Part shown: positions 33,801 through 49,400 of the stretch, piece after piece
How the letters are laid out: the number at the start of each line of letters is the position of its first letter
Position numbering within the stretch: the stretch's first letter is position 1
Origin: Diadema setosum
Taxonomy: Eukaryota; Echinodermata; Echinoidea; Diadematoida; Diadematidae
Reading direction: 5' to 3'
DNA: 64,000 bases
Assembly (NCBI RefSeq): GCF_964275005.1
Contig: NC_092692.1
Coordinates: forward strand, 11,890,764-11,954,763
Made by a program: the position numbers and the translations under genes
The notes under the pieces: model-generated
The model's input: the letters and a program-made list of their open reading frames with translations, nothing else
Databases searched by the model: none
Told to the model about the DNA's origin: nothing

Positions 33801-36800
33801 TCTACTCTTTGTAACTCTTCTCCTTCTCCTTCTTCCTCATCAACTCTACTTTGTCTTCTTCTTCTTCTTCTTCTTCTTCTTCTTCTTTTTTCCCTTCCTT
33901 TTCTTCTTCTCCTTTTGCTGCTTTATCTTCTATTCCTTCTTCTCCTCCTTTTTCTTCCTCTTCTACCTGTCTTCTCTTTTTTCTTCTTCAGCTTCTTTTT
34001 TATTCTTCTTATGATGCTACAGATACAGTGTACAGTTTGTATCTATCATATCATGATCACTTGATGATTCTCATCATGAGTATTGTCAGTACATTTATTG
34101 TCATCATTGATAACACTTGCCTTGTCAGACGTGGTGTACTCCGCATTAGGAGTAGAGAATTATTTACCGGAAAACAAATCAATATCATCTTTTCTGTCAT
34201 GTATAGTGATATTCGTTAATGTCACCATCGTTGAAGAAAGTCTTGTTTCTCGTATCTCTGTTAAGGTTTGAGCGTTTCTTTGGTCGCCGTGCCGACGGTC
34301 ACTACTGCGTGTCAGAAGCCATGAAGGCCGACCTGACGGACAACTGGCAGATCAAGAGGCCCGTCACACTCTACGACAGACCGGCCGAGAAATTCAAGGA
34401 GACTTCATTAGAAGATCAGCATGAGGTGACTGTCACGCTTGCAGTATGGAATAGGTGTGATTTTATCATGTCAGATGTACAATCTAAGTCATGTGTACTT
34501 CAGGCATAATTTTTACACTTCCCTCCTTGAGCAAGTTCAGGACAAATATGTTTAAAAGAATGTTGTTTGAGTGAAGAAATGTTACATTATACTTTGACTT
34601 GGATTCCAAAGGATATTAGACCAATGCTCATTCTTGAGTCTGCAGATAAAAAGAGGAAGAGGAAGACAGAGAGAGAGAAAAAAGGAGAGATGAATTAATT
34701 CCTTGAAAAAAAGACAAGGGAGGTAGAAGAAAAGGAGAAGCAATAAAGATGTTGCCAACTCAGTCTGTAAAAGGGGGGCTGTTCTTAGTTAGATTTGCAT
34801 GTTTTCAGAGATGAGTTATTTTATGCTGCATCATTGCATCATTTCAGTTGTTTACAAGGCTGGCAGTGGACTACCCAGAATTCCGTTCTTCGTCGGAGGA
34901 CAGCAGCGAACAGACGGCCCTCACCTGTGCGAGCTCGTCGGACGGTGTGCGAAAGCTGGACGACCGACCCGCCCTGATTATCAGCAGCACGAGTTGGACG
35001 GAGGATGAAGATTTCTCGATTCTCCTCAAAGCCCTGGATGGTGAGTTGTGTTGATCTCTCTTCCAGAATGTTCTTTGTCAACTTACACATAACCAAACCC
35101 CTTTGGATGGCAAGCTTGACAAATCTGTGATCGTGAAAGCCTCCTTTTCATTTTTTTTTTTTTAACCACTCTAATTTCCCAAGATGTATGATGCTCTGGT
35201 GCACATACCACTGATTTCTCGTCCTGAATGCCACTTCATTTTCCAATAAATTACTGACGGTGTATTCCTGATGGTACTCTATGCCTGTAATTACATAGTA
35301 AAGTGTCCTTTTCGATACATTCAGACATGGAAATGCACAATAAATGCATTTCTTTTGTACATCACATCTTCATTTTTTGCATGTATCAGCTTTTAGTTTA
35401 ACATTTACACAAGATAAAATAATTTCAGTGTTTGTTTTGTAGGCTCGGTTTGTACAACTGTAAAGTAAAAATCTGTAGAGGGCAGCATACCAATGCAGAG
35501 CTCGGCATACCATTGCAGAGCTCGTATCTCATGACTTGTTGGCTGTGAATTCCATTGGTTTTCTCCATCGTACAATGGAGTCTTGTAGTGTAGACTGTAT
35601 AGTATTCAATTAAGAACTTGCCAGTGGAGATGTCCAGTAAGTAACACACACAGCACAAAACTACCTATATGGTTAAAGGCATAATTTACCATTTGCAGAT
35701 GAAACAAAAACCCAGCATTAGTGCTTTAAAATAGTTCTAAAATGTGAGTTAGGGATAAAAACTACCACTGTAAAAATTTGAATCAGTAAAATCAAGTTAA
35801 GTATTGTTAAATATACAAATTGTGAACAATAGTTATAATAAAAATGTTTCCAGACTAAACTGTTTACAGTTACGGTTTACTAAGAAAAATACATATATCT
35901 CCTTATGTTTTAGGTTTTATTGTGAAAATTGTATATGGTAGGATGTTCTGTGGTACAATAGACCTACTCATATGCATCAAATGTGATATCTTGAACATTT
36001 TTGAAATCACTTCTCTCAAAGGTAAACTGGACCTTTAAATTTGTGATTAGTTACATCAATGAAGGGCAATTTCTCAATCAGTCACAATAAAAACAACTCA
36101 AATTTGAATCATTACTGTCATCATCAACATCATGATTGTTGTCTCTGTCATGCATTGCTAAGTTCACCATCATCATCATTTACTTCACAGAGTATGAGGC
36201 AGCAAAGAGTGCGGGTGGGGCGGGGTCCAAGTTGCCACGCCTGGTCTGTGCGATCACTGGCAAGGGCCCACAGAAGGAGCACTACCAACAACTCATAAAG
36301 GAGCGCAAGTTCCAGCACATCCGTGTCTGCACCCCCTGGCTGCAGGCAGAGGACTACCCCAGGCTACTGGGTTAGTACCGGGAGTCCCTTTGGAAGAGTT
36401 TGGCAGCATTCAGTCCAGATTCCCCGCCACCAATTTTACCAGGCTTTATTTTCCTACCTGATGTATCAAACAAATTGCTGTGCTTCGAGTAGTTTTTAGT
36501 CGAGATTTAGCTTTCCCTGTTCTGTATTTAGTGCTTCTGATGCATGCTTACTGTGTGTAATTAGCTTTGCAAACATTAAATCAGGGCTGAGCAGCTCCTG
36601 TTCTTTATGAATGCATCACAAGGCAGTCATTATATGCAAAGAGTTTGGTAAATGATGGTCCATATTTAACAGCCTGATAATTTTTGCATATCAAACAAGT
36701 TACTATATTCAAAGAGTTTGTCACCTTGGAGTCCATGTTTTTGCCCCATTTTCCCTGTATTCCATGCATCATTAAGAAATTGCTGAATTCTAGATTTAAC

Positions 36801-39800
36801 AATAAAATGATGTAGAAGTACCAGTGTTATTTCTGTACTCCTTTATCTTCTTTTTCCTGTCAAGAATTCTTGTGAACTGGTGCTTGATGACTCTTATTCT
36901 TTTTGTTTTTGTTTACCACACTAGACAGGTGCAAGATGCTCTTTGTTTACATGATGTAAATAATTTTTTTTTGAAGCTTTAAAAAAGGGAAAAATGAGAC
37001 AAGAACAGTTCATGGGCTTAACTGTGCCCTTCAGATGGTTGATTATTGGATGCTCTTAGTAATGGAGCAGTTGCAGTGTTCTTCTGTCGACTAATTCCTT
37101 TCTCTTCATTCTCATACCAACTTTGGTACATATTTTCCTTTGCAGTTCATAAAGAACAGTCAAGTCATTGGACAGGAGGTTCTGCAGAAATAACATTATT
37201 AAATAGTCAGAACCAGCCTGCAGATATATTCATATGAATTCAAATCACATCCCACAAGGGACCTTGATTTTATTGAAATGGATGATTGGCGTAAAAGTTC
37301 TATTAGAGTGAGGCCTGGGCTAAGAATTAAGACATCTTCTCACCTCCTATTAAAGGATGTCCATTGATACAAGTTGCTAGCCACAGAAATGTCACTCTCA
37401 ATTCACACATACAGTTGAACCTCTCGTATCCGGACAAGTCGGGACCGGGGCTCATCCGGATAAGGGATTTGGCCGAATACGGGAGACTCAATGCTTTATA
37501 CATGTACATATACATACACATGTACTGATGTAGCCCATGTATACTGCAACCTTTTCATTGTTACACTCAGTAACAAACCCCAAAATAGAGGTGTATGTTA
37601 ATGTTGGAAGTAATATGTAATTCATGTGTGTTTGTGTAGGAGTTCTTTAGGAGTTGGGAATCCCCCTTTCCTCCCGTAATTATAAAAAAAAAAAAAAAAA
37701 TCACGGCGAGATTGCGTCCGTATAATAGAGAGATCCGGATAAAGGGAGGCCGGATAAGAGAGGTTCAACTGTATGTTCAGTTTCTGTATTTCATGACAAG
37801 ATTTTCTTTCTTCCTGTTTTTATTCCACCCCAGGATCGGCAGACCTGGGGGTTTGCCTCCACTATTCCTCCAGTGGTGTTGACCTACCCATGAAGGTGGT
37901 GGACATGTACGGCTGTGGACTTCCTGTGTGTGCAATAAACTACAAGTGGTGAGTTACTACAGGTTGACACAGGTTCCGGCGTGAAGTTCATATTTTTCTG
38001 TTGCCACTTCTGGTTTCATCAGCTGACAAGGGAAAAAAAAAAGCCTTTAGCGCAATTTTCTGGTACAACTTCTGGGGTTAATTCGCTGACAAGAAAAACA
38101 AAAAAGGCTTAACCACATTTTCTGGTGCCACTTCTGGAGTAGAAAAAGTGGGGGCCCAAGTGGTTAGACCCTTACGTATTTGGCCCAGCCTCGACACAAT
38201 CATGTGGTTTGGAATGCGAGTGTGGGACACGTGTATGTGCCGATATAAGCAAACTTTTGACTCCTCCATATGTGTATGCACAGTGATGTGGCATGTTGTG
38301 GGTTACAGATGGCATGTCTTGAGTTCAGAACATGTCAAGGTTTGAATAAAATAAACTCAGTTTCATGTGAGAGGACATGACATAAAGAAGTATACATCAT
38401 AATTTTCAAAATCACTGCCATATTAGTTGACATAAAAGAAGAATTTTATCAGACTAAAATCTACCTTTAGAATTCCAAAACAAAAAAAAAACAAAAAACA
38501 AAATTGAAATGAACAGAATCTTGGCTTTAGTGAAATTCACAAAATTCAAATGAACATGAACATTCCTTGTTGATGAATAGCAGTCATTTCTAACTGTCAG
38601 CCTGGGGATTTTCAAGGAGGGAATTGTGGAGAGGTTTGGCAAAGATTAGCTCTCAAGTTTATTTCTCATGTGTTATCACATATTTGCCTGATATGATATG
38701 GTGTCCTTCCTCCATTTTTTTTCTTCAGAATTCATAGATTGATTGGTGGAATCAGTGACAGATCCAGGGGGGGTTGCACAGGGCGTGGGCCCCCTCTTTA
38801 TTTTTGGTTAAAAAAAAAAAAAAAAAGTGGGAGGGGGTGTGTGCAAACCCCTTTAATTTTGCAAAGGCGCCTCCCCTTTGCGGAATTCCTGGATCCGCCC
38901 CTGAGAATTTTCTGTAATATTTATTAGTCAAACTTATTAATTTAGAACTTCAAAAGCTAGTAGCAGAATGAGGTTCAGTTGCTAGCAGTGGTGAGAAGTG
39001 GGCAAATGGGAATCAGTGGAATTATTTGAAACCACTGGGTACATGGCAACTCCATTGTCAATTTAGGGATCATAGGCCAGTGACTAAGTTATTCAAAGAT
39101 TGTTGGAGAAGAAGTAAATGAGGAAAATCAAGCATAAGTTACCAAATCATCATGACGTATCAAAAAGTGATGCAGAGATAAGAGAAACAAACATTCTGTC
39201 ATAACAGTTAAAGGGAAAAGTGATTGGGTGCATGTCACGAGACCAACACCCACAAGTCATACAGCCCATGAGTTTGACAGACAAGGCCCACGAGACCAAC
39301 ACATTAAGCCCCGTGTTGTAATGTCGAACTCATGAGCTGTTTTTACCCAGTGACGAACTTATTTGCCCAGTGTCAAACTCATGAACTGTGTGACTCTTGG
39401 ACCTTTTTCCAATGTTGAACTCCTGGGTGTTGGTCTCGAGAGATGACCCCAAGTGATTAGCATTGACACAAAAATCTGATCCCTCCCTAAGTACAGTGTG
39501 AAGGATTTTGAGCTCTATGCACATTAAACAGAAATATTAATTTAATCCTAATTCTCTTTCTTTGCAGACCATCCAATGCAACTAACCCCTGCCCCCCCCC
39601 CCACACACACACGCGCGCGCACATGCACACACTGCGGCCTTGAGATGGCAAAACAATGTATGTCGAAATTCATGAAAATTGATTTCGTCACATATTTCAG
39701 CCTATTTTTAGTATAATGTAACTCTTGACCAAATCTTGAAATCAGAACCCATTCCATTACTGAGATATGATGCTCCCTCCCATTGGAAATTGTCCAAATT

Positions 39801-42800
39801 TTGTTGGCAAAACAATGTAAGCGGCGATACGCTTCCCCCTGCTCAACACATGACGGGCATGGACTTGGCAAAGCAATGTATCTAATGCAATACATTCTTT
39901 TGCCATCTCCATGTTTACGCAGTAATAGACTGCACGTCACTCGCGCATATTGACATTGTAATACAGTATACGTGTGCCAGTGATCGAGACTTATATTGTT
40001 TTGCCATATCAATGGCGATGCTGTGGTTATGTTGAGACGTCAAAACAATGTATGTTTTGATTAAATGCAAATTATTCTAAAATAAAGGGTCTGGTGAGAT
40101 CAATTTGCATGCACTGTATTCCTGATAGTGTTGGTCTTTCTAGGGTAAGATATGAAGTGTTGAACAAAAGCAGAAAAAGAGCTGTACGTTTGCGAAACTT
40201 CAAACTCGATTTACTGGAAATGAGGTTGGACGCAGATACATTGTTTTGCCGTCTCAAGGCTGACTCACACACAAACACTCAAGTGTACAAATGTAAAGGT
40301 ACCCTAGGCATTGAAACAGGGAATGGTGGGAAAAAGAAAAATATCTTACCTTACACATCTCTTGCTTGCTGTTGTGATTTCTACCAGGACAGTTAAAAAC
40401 TGAAAGTTTTTTTAAATGTCACCTCTGACATCTAGAGGCCGTTTATTGGTGAGTTTCCTTTCATTTTGAAATTTACCATTGTCTTTTACCAACAGTGCAG
40501 TGCACTATTAAAAAATGAAACCGTATTCAATTGTCTCAAAGCCATTGATCCTTCTGAGCACTGTATCAACTAGCTTACATTTCCATATTGGGTTACGTTT
40601 CTTGGGGGTTCAGGATATACATGTGTATGTAGAGTGCTAATTCTGTGTCAAGGGATGTATACACTTTTACTGGCATATTGTTAGAAACTACCTCTTTATT
40701 CCTTGAGATATGTCTTTGAAGTTTAATTAAAAGTATCTGGATATCAAAACCTACATGCTTGATTGGGTAGGGTTAGGAAACTTTGGTTATCTGTTTTTGT
40801 TGGTTTTGTTTTTGTTTTTTTTGTTTTTTTCATTGAAAACATGTGGCAATGAAATACCTGCAGCAATTCCATGACAGTTGCTCCTGCGACAGTTGCTTCC
40901 ATCAAATATCCACACGCCAAGCCAAACATAAATTCTACCCACAAACATAACCCTAACCCTAATGGTTAACCCTAAATCCTTGTAGAAAATAAGACCGGAG
41001 CAGCCGTCACAAGAGCAAATGTCTTGTCGCCACCTACAGCATTGCTGTGATTTCTGTGGAGGAAACCAAGAAATGATTACTGGCGCTTACAGATTTTATC
41101 AAGTGCACAAACTCTGTGTGTGACTTTTGTTTGTGCATCTAAGCATTGAACATATGTTTAATGCTTTTTCTTGTAAATTTCTTGTCAATTGTATGTATGA
41201 TAGTTAAGCATCAACCATATAAGCATTCATGTACAGGAGGTAACTAGCTCTTGTAGTCAGGTATACACTCATGGTGGTTGCGACTTGATGCATGCAAGGG
41301 CTAGCGACACATTGCTCTGCATTGCATGAATTGCATATAATGATGTATTGTTACAGTGTCAATCTGGCAAAAAGATTGCACAAAAGTTCTCATGTGAAGT
41401 CGGACAAATTTTTGAGATGGAAAGAGTTGTGATATGTGTCTACATTGTTGTAAGCAAACAAACGAGGGAGGTGTGAGATGGCGACATTATCACCTTTCTT
41501 AATTTAAAAGAGTAGTCGTAATGGTTTTCACTGTTCCATGAAAACTTGGTGGTCTCCGAAGTTCCACGTGTTTGCTTTCTTTTGATTGTTATGAAAGCTC
41601 GCCATTTTGTACGATTTTCATTGAGTGGAATCAACCTTACCAATAAAGCAGAGTTGCCTTACAGATTGAGTTGGCAAAAATGGGCTTTTCTTCTACTCTA
41701 CAGTGTTTATAATCAGACTGTTTCTCCTCTTTCTTATTTCTTTTGTTCCCACACCTGAAAAACCACATCAAAATATGCAGCATTAATGAGTTGGTCAAGC
41801 ACGAAGAAACTGGACTAATCTTCAAAGATTCCAACGAACTGTCCAAGCAGTTGCAGGTCAGTCGGAATGGTTTGCAGTCATTGCCCATTCTGCAAGCATG
41901 GTAGCCTTAGATTGCAGACACAAACCCTCGTGGGTCGTAAAGGAGTCTGTGCCAAAAAGACTATGTTCACCACCGGCACTGTCCCATGGGCTGTGTAAAT
42001 ACTGTAGCTGTTCCCCTAATGATGGAGCAGTTACGGTGCAGGGAATATGGCACATGTAAAGACCCTGAAAGGGATGCAATGGCACAGATTCCCATACGAC
42101 TGACAAGGGTTTGTGCTTTAATTTGCAAACTACGGTAGCCTATCTGAGATGAAATGATAACGTAATGAGGTGACAATGATTGTGTGTGTGTTCAATTCTC
42201 ATCTGATGACTGTACTTCATGAAAAACACTTTTGGGACTCATATTTTCCCATTTACTTGTCATTTTACATGTCAAGATTCATCAAGATTCATTTACTAAA
42301 GGTGTATAGTATGTACCTCTGGAATTGTTCCAGACATTCACATTTATCAAAGTTTCAGTTCATCAAATGTCACTTAATCATAGGAAACAGCATAACATGT
42401 AGAAGAGAACTTTCTCATTTTTTAATATTATATTGAGGAATGCTGGGTTGTTGTTTTTTTTTTACAATTGTAGGAAAGAATTGACATATATATATATATA
42501 TATATTAGTAAAAGATGAAAGCAACATATCTAAGAAATTAATGTGTGGACTTCAGGCATTTGCAAGAATTGAATTGTATTGCCTGCAGTGGTGACACAGC
42601 ATTTGCTCCAGCGACAATTGCTCTGGTCTATTTTCTCTGAGAACTTAGGGTTTGGGTTGTGATAGGGTTTTAGGTTAAGTTTGATGTGGGGTTAGGATTT
42701 GAGTTGAGGTTACTGTAAAACGAGGAATGTCCATGTTCATTTTAATTTCATGAATTTTGCTCAAGCCAAGATTGGCAAGTTAAAATGCACACAAAAGTTC

Positions 42801-43346
42801 TTGTCTGCACTATATGCTTCAATGCCAAAGGCAATTCGCAAAAATTTCATGCCGTGTGAAAGGCTGTTGGCTCCAATTTGCAAAAGTTTTATGCCACGAT
42901 ATTATCTTGCTTTACAGTATGTTTATGGGTAGAATTTACGTTTGGCTCAGCGTGCAGATATTTCTTGGGAGCAATTGTCGCAGGAGCAAATGTCATGGAA
43001 CCACCTACAGTATACTGTTATTATGTAGGTTTAGTAATTAAGTGTGGTGTAATGAGTGACCTGTGCTCTTACACTCTGTGCTCTCCCTCCCTCACTCTCC
43101 TTTTCTTGCTTCACCCTCTCTCTGTTCATCTCTCTCCCCCATCCCATCTTTTGGTACATCTTCCTACACATTTCTGCTGATCTCTCCTCTTCCCTTCCTA
43201 TCTTTCACACTCCTTGTCAAGTTAATTCCATTCTTCTTCACCTCCCTATCCCTCCATCCTTCTTTTCATCTCTCTGTATCTCGTTACCTCCCTCTCTTTC
43301 TTCTCTCCCTCTGTATGTATTTCCATTGATTTTAAAAAATATATAT

Positions 43347-43400
<54 letters not shown>

Positions 43401-46400
43401 ACTTCAATCCTCATCTCTCACTATCCCTGTCATGCTATTCCATTCTTCTTCACCTCCCTATCCCTCCATCCTTCTTTTCATCTCTCTGTATCTTGATCCC
43501 TCCCTCTCTTTCCTCTCTCCCTCTCTTATATTTCCATTGATATATCTCTTTCTATCAATCTATCTGTTCTTCCTTCTCCTTTCTCACTCTCCTTTCAACC
43601 TCTCCCTTCCATCATCTCCTCCCTCCCTCTCTCCCTCTCTCATATGTCCATTGATATATCTCTTTCTATCTATCTATCTCTTCTTCCTTCTCCTTTCTCA
43701 CTCTCCCTCTCACCCTCTCCCTCCCTCTCTCCTCTCTCCCTCTCTCATATGTCCATTGATATATCTCTTTCTATCTATCTATCTCTTCTTCCTTCTCCTT
43801 TCTCACTCTCCCTCTCACCCTCTCCCTCCCTCTCTCCTCTCTCCCTCTCTCATATGTCCATTGATATATCTCTTTCTATCTATCTATCTCTTCTTCCTTC
43901 CCCTTTCTCACTCTCCCTTTCAACCTCTCCCTTCCATCATCTCCTCCCTCCCTCTCTCCCTCTCATATGTCCATTGATATATCTCTTTCTATCTATCTAT
44001 CTCTTCTTCCTTCTCCTTTCCCTCACCCACCCTCTCCCTCCCTCTCTCCCTCTCTCATATGTCCATTGATATATCTCTTTCTATCTATCTATCTCTTCTT
44101 CCTTCTCCTTTCTCACTCTCCCTCTCACCCTCTCCCTCCCTCTCTCCTCTCTCCCTCTCTCATATGTCCATTGATATATCTCTTTCTATCTATCTATCTC
44201 TTCTTCCTTCCCCTTTCTCACTCTCCCTTTCAACCTCTCCCTTCATCATCCCTCCCTCCCTCTCTCCCTCTCTCATATGTCCATTGATATATCTCTTTCT
44301 ATCTATCTATCTCTTCTTCCTTCTCCTTTCTCACTCTCCCTCTCACCCTCTCCCTCCCTCTCTCCCTCTCTCATATGTCCATTGATATATCTCTTTCTAT
44401 CTATCTATCTCTTCTTCCTTCTCCTTTCTCACTCTCCCTCTCACCCTCTCCCTCCCTCTCTCCTCTCTCCCTCTCTCATATGTCCATTGATATATCTCTT
44501 TCTATCTATCTATCTCTTCTTCCTTCCCCTTTCTCACTCTCCCTTTCAACCTCTCCTTCCATCATCTCCTCCCTCCCTCTCTCCCTCTCTCATATGTCCA
44601 TTGATATATCTCTTTCTATCTATCTATCTCTTCTTCCTTCTCCTTTCTCACTCTCCCTCTCACCCTCTCCCTCCCTCTCTCCCTCTCTCATATGTCCATT
44701 GATATATCTCTTTCTATCTATCTATCTCTTCTTCCTTCTCCTTTCTCACTCTCCCTCTCACCCTCTCCCTCCCTCTCTCCTCTCTCCCTCTCTCATATGT
44801 CCATTGATATATCTCTTTCTATCTATCTATCTCTTCTTCCTTCCCCTTTCTCACTCTCCCTTTCAACCTCTCCCTTCCATCATCTCCTCCCTCCCTCTCT
44901 CCCTCTCTCATATGTCCATTGATATATCTCTTTCTATCTATCTATCTCTTCTTCCTTCTCCTTTCTCACTCTCCCTCTCACCCTCTCCCTCCCTCTCTCC
45001 CTCTCTCATATGTCCATTGATATATCTCTTTCTATCTATCTATCTCTTCTTCCTTCTCCTTTCTCACTCTCCCTCTCACCCTCTCCCTCCCTCTCTCCTC
45101 TCTCCCTCTCTCATATGTCCATTGATATATCTCTTTCTATCTATCTATCTCTTCTTCCTTCTCCTTTCTCACTCTCCCTCTCACCCTCTCCCTCCCTCTC
45201 TCCTCTCTCCCTCTCTCATATGTCCATTGATATATCTCTTTCTATCTATCTATCTCTTCTTCCTTCTCCTTTCTCACTCTCCCTCTCACCCTCTCCCTCC
45301 CTCTCTTTCCTCTCTCCCTCTCTCATATGTCCATTGATATATCTCTTTCTATCTATCTATCTCTTCTTCCTTCTCCTTTCTCACTCTCCCTCTCACCCTC
45401 TCCCTCCCTCTCTCCCTCTCTCATATGTCCATTGATATATCTCTTCTATCTATCTATCTCTTCTTCCTTCTCCTTTCTCACTCTCCCTCTCACCCTCTCC
45501 CTCCCTCTCTCCTCTCTCCCTCTCTCATATGTCCATTGATATATCTCTTTCTATCTATCTATCTCTTCTTCCTTCCCCTTTCTCACTCTCCCTTTCAACC
45601 TCTCCCTTCCATCATCTCCTCCCTCCCTCTCTCCCTCTCTCATATGTCCATTGATATATCTCTTTCTATCTATCTATCTCTTCTTCCTTCTCCTTTCTCA
45701 CTCTCCCTCTCACCCTCTCCCTCCCTCTCTCCTCTCTCCCTCTCTCATATGTCCATTGATATATCTCTTTCTATCTATCTATCTCTTCTTCCTTCCCCTT
45801 TCTCACTCTCCCTTTCAACCTCTCCCTTCCATCATCTCCTCCCTCCCTCTCTCCCTCTCTCATATGTCCATTGATATATCTCTTTCTATCTATCTATCTC
45901 TTCTTCCTTCTCCTTTCTCACTCTCCCTCTCACCCTCTCCCTCCCTCTCTCCCTCTCTCATATGTCCATTGATATATCTCTTTCTATCTATCTATCTCTT
46001 CTTCCTTCTCCTTTCTCACTCTCCCTCTCACCCTCTCCCTCCCTCTCTCCTCTCTCCCTCTCTCATATGTCCATTGATATATCTCTTTCTATCTATCTAT
46101 CTCTTCTTCCTTCCCCTTTCTCACTCTCCCTTTCAACCTCTCCCTTCCATCATCTCCTCCCTCCCTCTCTCCTCTCTCATATGTCCATTGATATATCTCT
46201 TTCTATCTATCTATCTCTTCTTCCTTCTCCTTTCTCACTCTCCCTCTCACCCTCTCCCTCCCTCTCTCCTCTCTCCCTCTCTCATATGTCCATTGATATA
46301 TATCTCTTTCTATCTATCTATCTCTTCTTCCTTCTCCTTTCTCACTCTCCCTCTCAACCTCTCCCTTCCATCATTCCCTCCCTCCCTCTCTCCTCTCTCC

Positions 46401-49400
46401 CTCTCTCTCATATTTCCATTGATATATCTCTATCTATCAATCTATCTGTTCTTCCTTCTCCTTTCTCATTCTCCCTTTCAACCTCTCCCTTCATTCCCTC
46501 CCTCCCTCCCTCTCTCCTCTCTCCCTCTCTCATATGTCCATTGATATATCTCTTTCTATCAATCTATCTGTTCTTCCTTCTCCTTTCTCACCCTCCCTTT
46601 CAACCTCTCCCTTCCTTCATCCCCTCCCTCCCTCTCTCCTCTCTCCCTCTCTCATATTTCCATTGATATATCTCTTTCTATCTATCTATCTGTTCTTCCT
46701 TCTCCTTTCTCACTCTCCCTCTCACCCTCTCCCTTCCTTCATCTCCTCCCTCCCTCTCTCCCTCTCTCATATGTCCATTGATATATCTCTTTCTATCAAT
46801 CTATCTGTTCTTCCTTCTCCTTTCTCACTCTCCCTTTCAACCTCTCCCTTCCTTCATCTCCTCCCTCCCTCTCTCCCTCTCTCATATGTCCATTGATATA
46901 TCTCTTTCTATCTATCTATCTCTTCTTCCTTCTCCTTTCTCACTCTCCCTGTCAACCTCTCCCTTCCTTCATTCCCTCCCTCCCTCTCTCCTCTCTCCCT
47001 CTCTCATATTTCCATTGATATATCTCTTTCTATCAATCTATCTGTTCTTCCTTCTCCTTTCTCACTCTCCCTCTCAACCTCTCCCTTCCTTCATTCCCTC
47101 CCTCCCTCTCTCCCTCTCTCATATGTCCATTGATATATCTCTTTCTATCAATCTATCTGTTCTTCCTTCTCCTTTCTCACTCTCCCTCTCAACCTCTCCC
47201 TTCCTTCATTCCCTCCCTCCCTCTCTCCCTCTCTCATATGTCCATTGATATATCTCTTTCTATCAATCTATCTGTTCTTCCTTCTCCTTTCTCACTCTCC
47301 CTCTCAACCTCTCCCTTCCTTCATTCCCTCCCTCCCTCTCTCCCTCTCTCATATGTCCATTGATATATCTCTTTCTATCTATCTATCTCTTCTTCCTTCT
47401 CCTTTCTCACTCTCCCTCTCAACCTCTCCCTTCCTTCATTCCCTCCCTCCCTCTCTCCTCTCTCCCTCTCTCATATTTCCATTGATATATCTCTTTCTAT
47501 CAATCTATCTGTTCTTCCTTCTCCTTTCTCACTCTCCCTCTCAACCTCTCCCTTCCTTCATTCCCTCCCTCCCTCTCTCCTCTCTCCCTCTCTCATATTT
47601 CCATTGATATATCTCTTTCTATCAATCTATCTGTTCTTCCTTCTCCTTTCTCACTCTCCCTCTCAACCTCTCCCTTCCTTCATTCCCTCCCTCCCTCTCT
47701 CCCTCTCTCATATGTCCATTGATATATCTCTTTCTATCAATCTATCTGTTCTTCCTTCTCCTTTCTCACTCTCCCTCTCAACCTCTCCCTTCCTTCATTC
47801 CCTCCCTCCCTCTCTCCCTCTCTCATATGTCCATTGATATATCTCTTTCTATCTATCTATCTCTTCTTCCTTCTCCTTTCTCACTCTCCCTTTCAACCTC
47901 TCCCTTCCTTCATTCCCTCCCTCCCTCTCTCCTCTCTCCCTCTCTTATATTTCCATTGATATATCTCTTTCTATCAATCTATCTCTTCTTCCTTCTCCTT
48001 TCTCACTCTCCCTCTCAACCTCTCCCTTCCTTCATCCCCTCCCTCCCTCTCTCCTCTCTCCCTCTCTTATATTTCCATTGATATATCTCTTTCTATCAAT
48101 CTATCTCTTCTTCCTTCTCCTTTCTCACTCTCCCTCTCAACCTCTCCCTTCCTTCATCCCCTCCCTCCCTCTCTCCTCTCTCCCTCTCTTATATTTCCAT
48201 TGATATATCTCTTTCTATCTATCTATCTCTTCTTCCTTCTCCTTTCTCACTCTCCCTTTCAACCTCTCCCTTCCTTCATTCCCTCCCTCCCTCTCTCCTC
48301 TCTCCCTCTCTTATATTTCCATTGATATATCTCTTTCTATCAATCTATCTCTTCTTCCTTCTCCTTTCTCACTCTCCCTCTCAACCTCTCCCTTCCTTCA
48401 TCCCCTCCCTCCCTCTCTCCTCTCTCCCTCTCTTATATTTCCATTGATATATCTCTTTCTATCAATCTATCTGTTCTTCTCCTTTCTCACTCTCCCTCTC
48501 AACCTCTCCCTTCCTTCATTCCCTCCCTCCCTCTCTCCTCTCTCCCTCTCTTATATTTCCATTGATATATCTCTTTCTATCAATCTATCTGTTCTTCTCC
48601 TTTCTCACTCTCCCTTTCAACCTCTCCCTTCCTTCATTCCCTCCCTCCCTCTCTCCTCTCTCCCTCTCTTATATTTCCATTGATATATCTCTTTCTATCA
48701 ATCTATCTGTTCTTCTCCTTTCTCACTCTCCCTCTCAACCTCTCCCTTCCTTCATCCCCTCCCTCCCTCTCTCCCTCTCTCATATTTCCATTGATATATC
48801 TCTTTCTATCAATCTATCTGTTCTTCTCCTTTCTCACTCTCCCTCTCAACCTCTCCCTTCCTTCATCCACTCCCTCCCTCTCTCCCTCTCTCATATTTCC
48901 ATTGATATATCTCTTTCTATCAATCTATCTGTTCTTCTCCTTTCTCACTCTCCCTCTCAACCTCTCCCTTCCTTCATCCCCTCCCTCCCTCTCTCCTCTC
49001 TCCCTCTCTTATATTTCCATTGATATATCTCTTTCTATCAATCTATCTGTTCTTCTCCTTTCTCACTCTCCCTCTCAACCTCTCCCTTCCTTCATTCCCT
49101 CCCTCCCTCTCTCCTCTCTCCCTCTCTCATATTTCCATTGATATATCTCTTTCTATCAAACTATCTCTTCTTCCTTCCCCTTTCTCACTCTCCCTCTCAA
49201 CCTCTCCCTTCCTTCATCCCCTCCCTCCCTCTCTCCTCTCTCCCTCTCTTATATTTCCATTGATATATCTCTTTCTATCTATCTCTTCTTCCTTCTCCTT
49301 TCTCACCCTCCCTTTCAACCTCTCCCTTCCATCATCTCCTCCCTCCCTCTCTCCCTCTCTCATATGTCCATTGATATATCTCTTTCTATCAATCTATCTC

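Noticed and set aside
33648..34219. Ser/Leu/Phe-rich frames after ALG1 exon 4
   Set aside because: Only 33611-33759 is exon. The rest is the CTT-rich intron tract.
40946..40962. Telomere-like CCCTAACCCTAA
   Set aside because: Only about two units, and it is a fixed part of a dispersed MITE (also at 60185). It is not evidence of a telomere or fusion.
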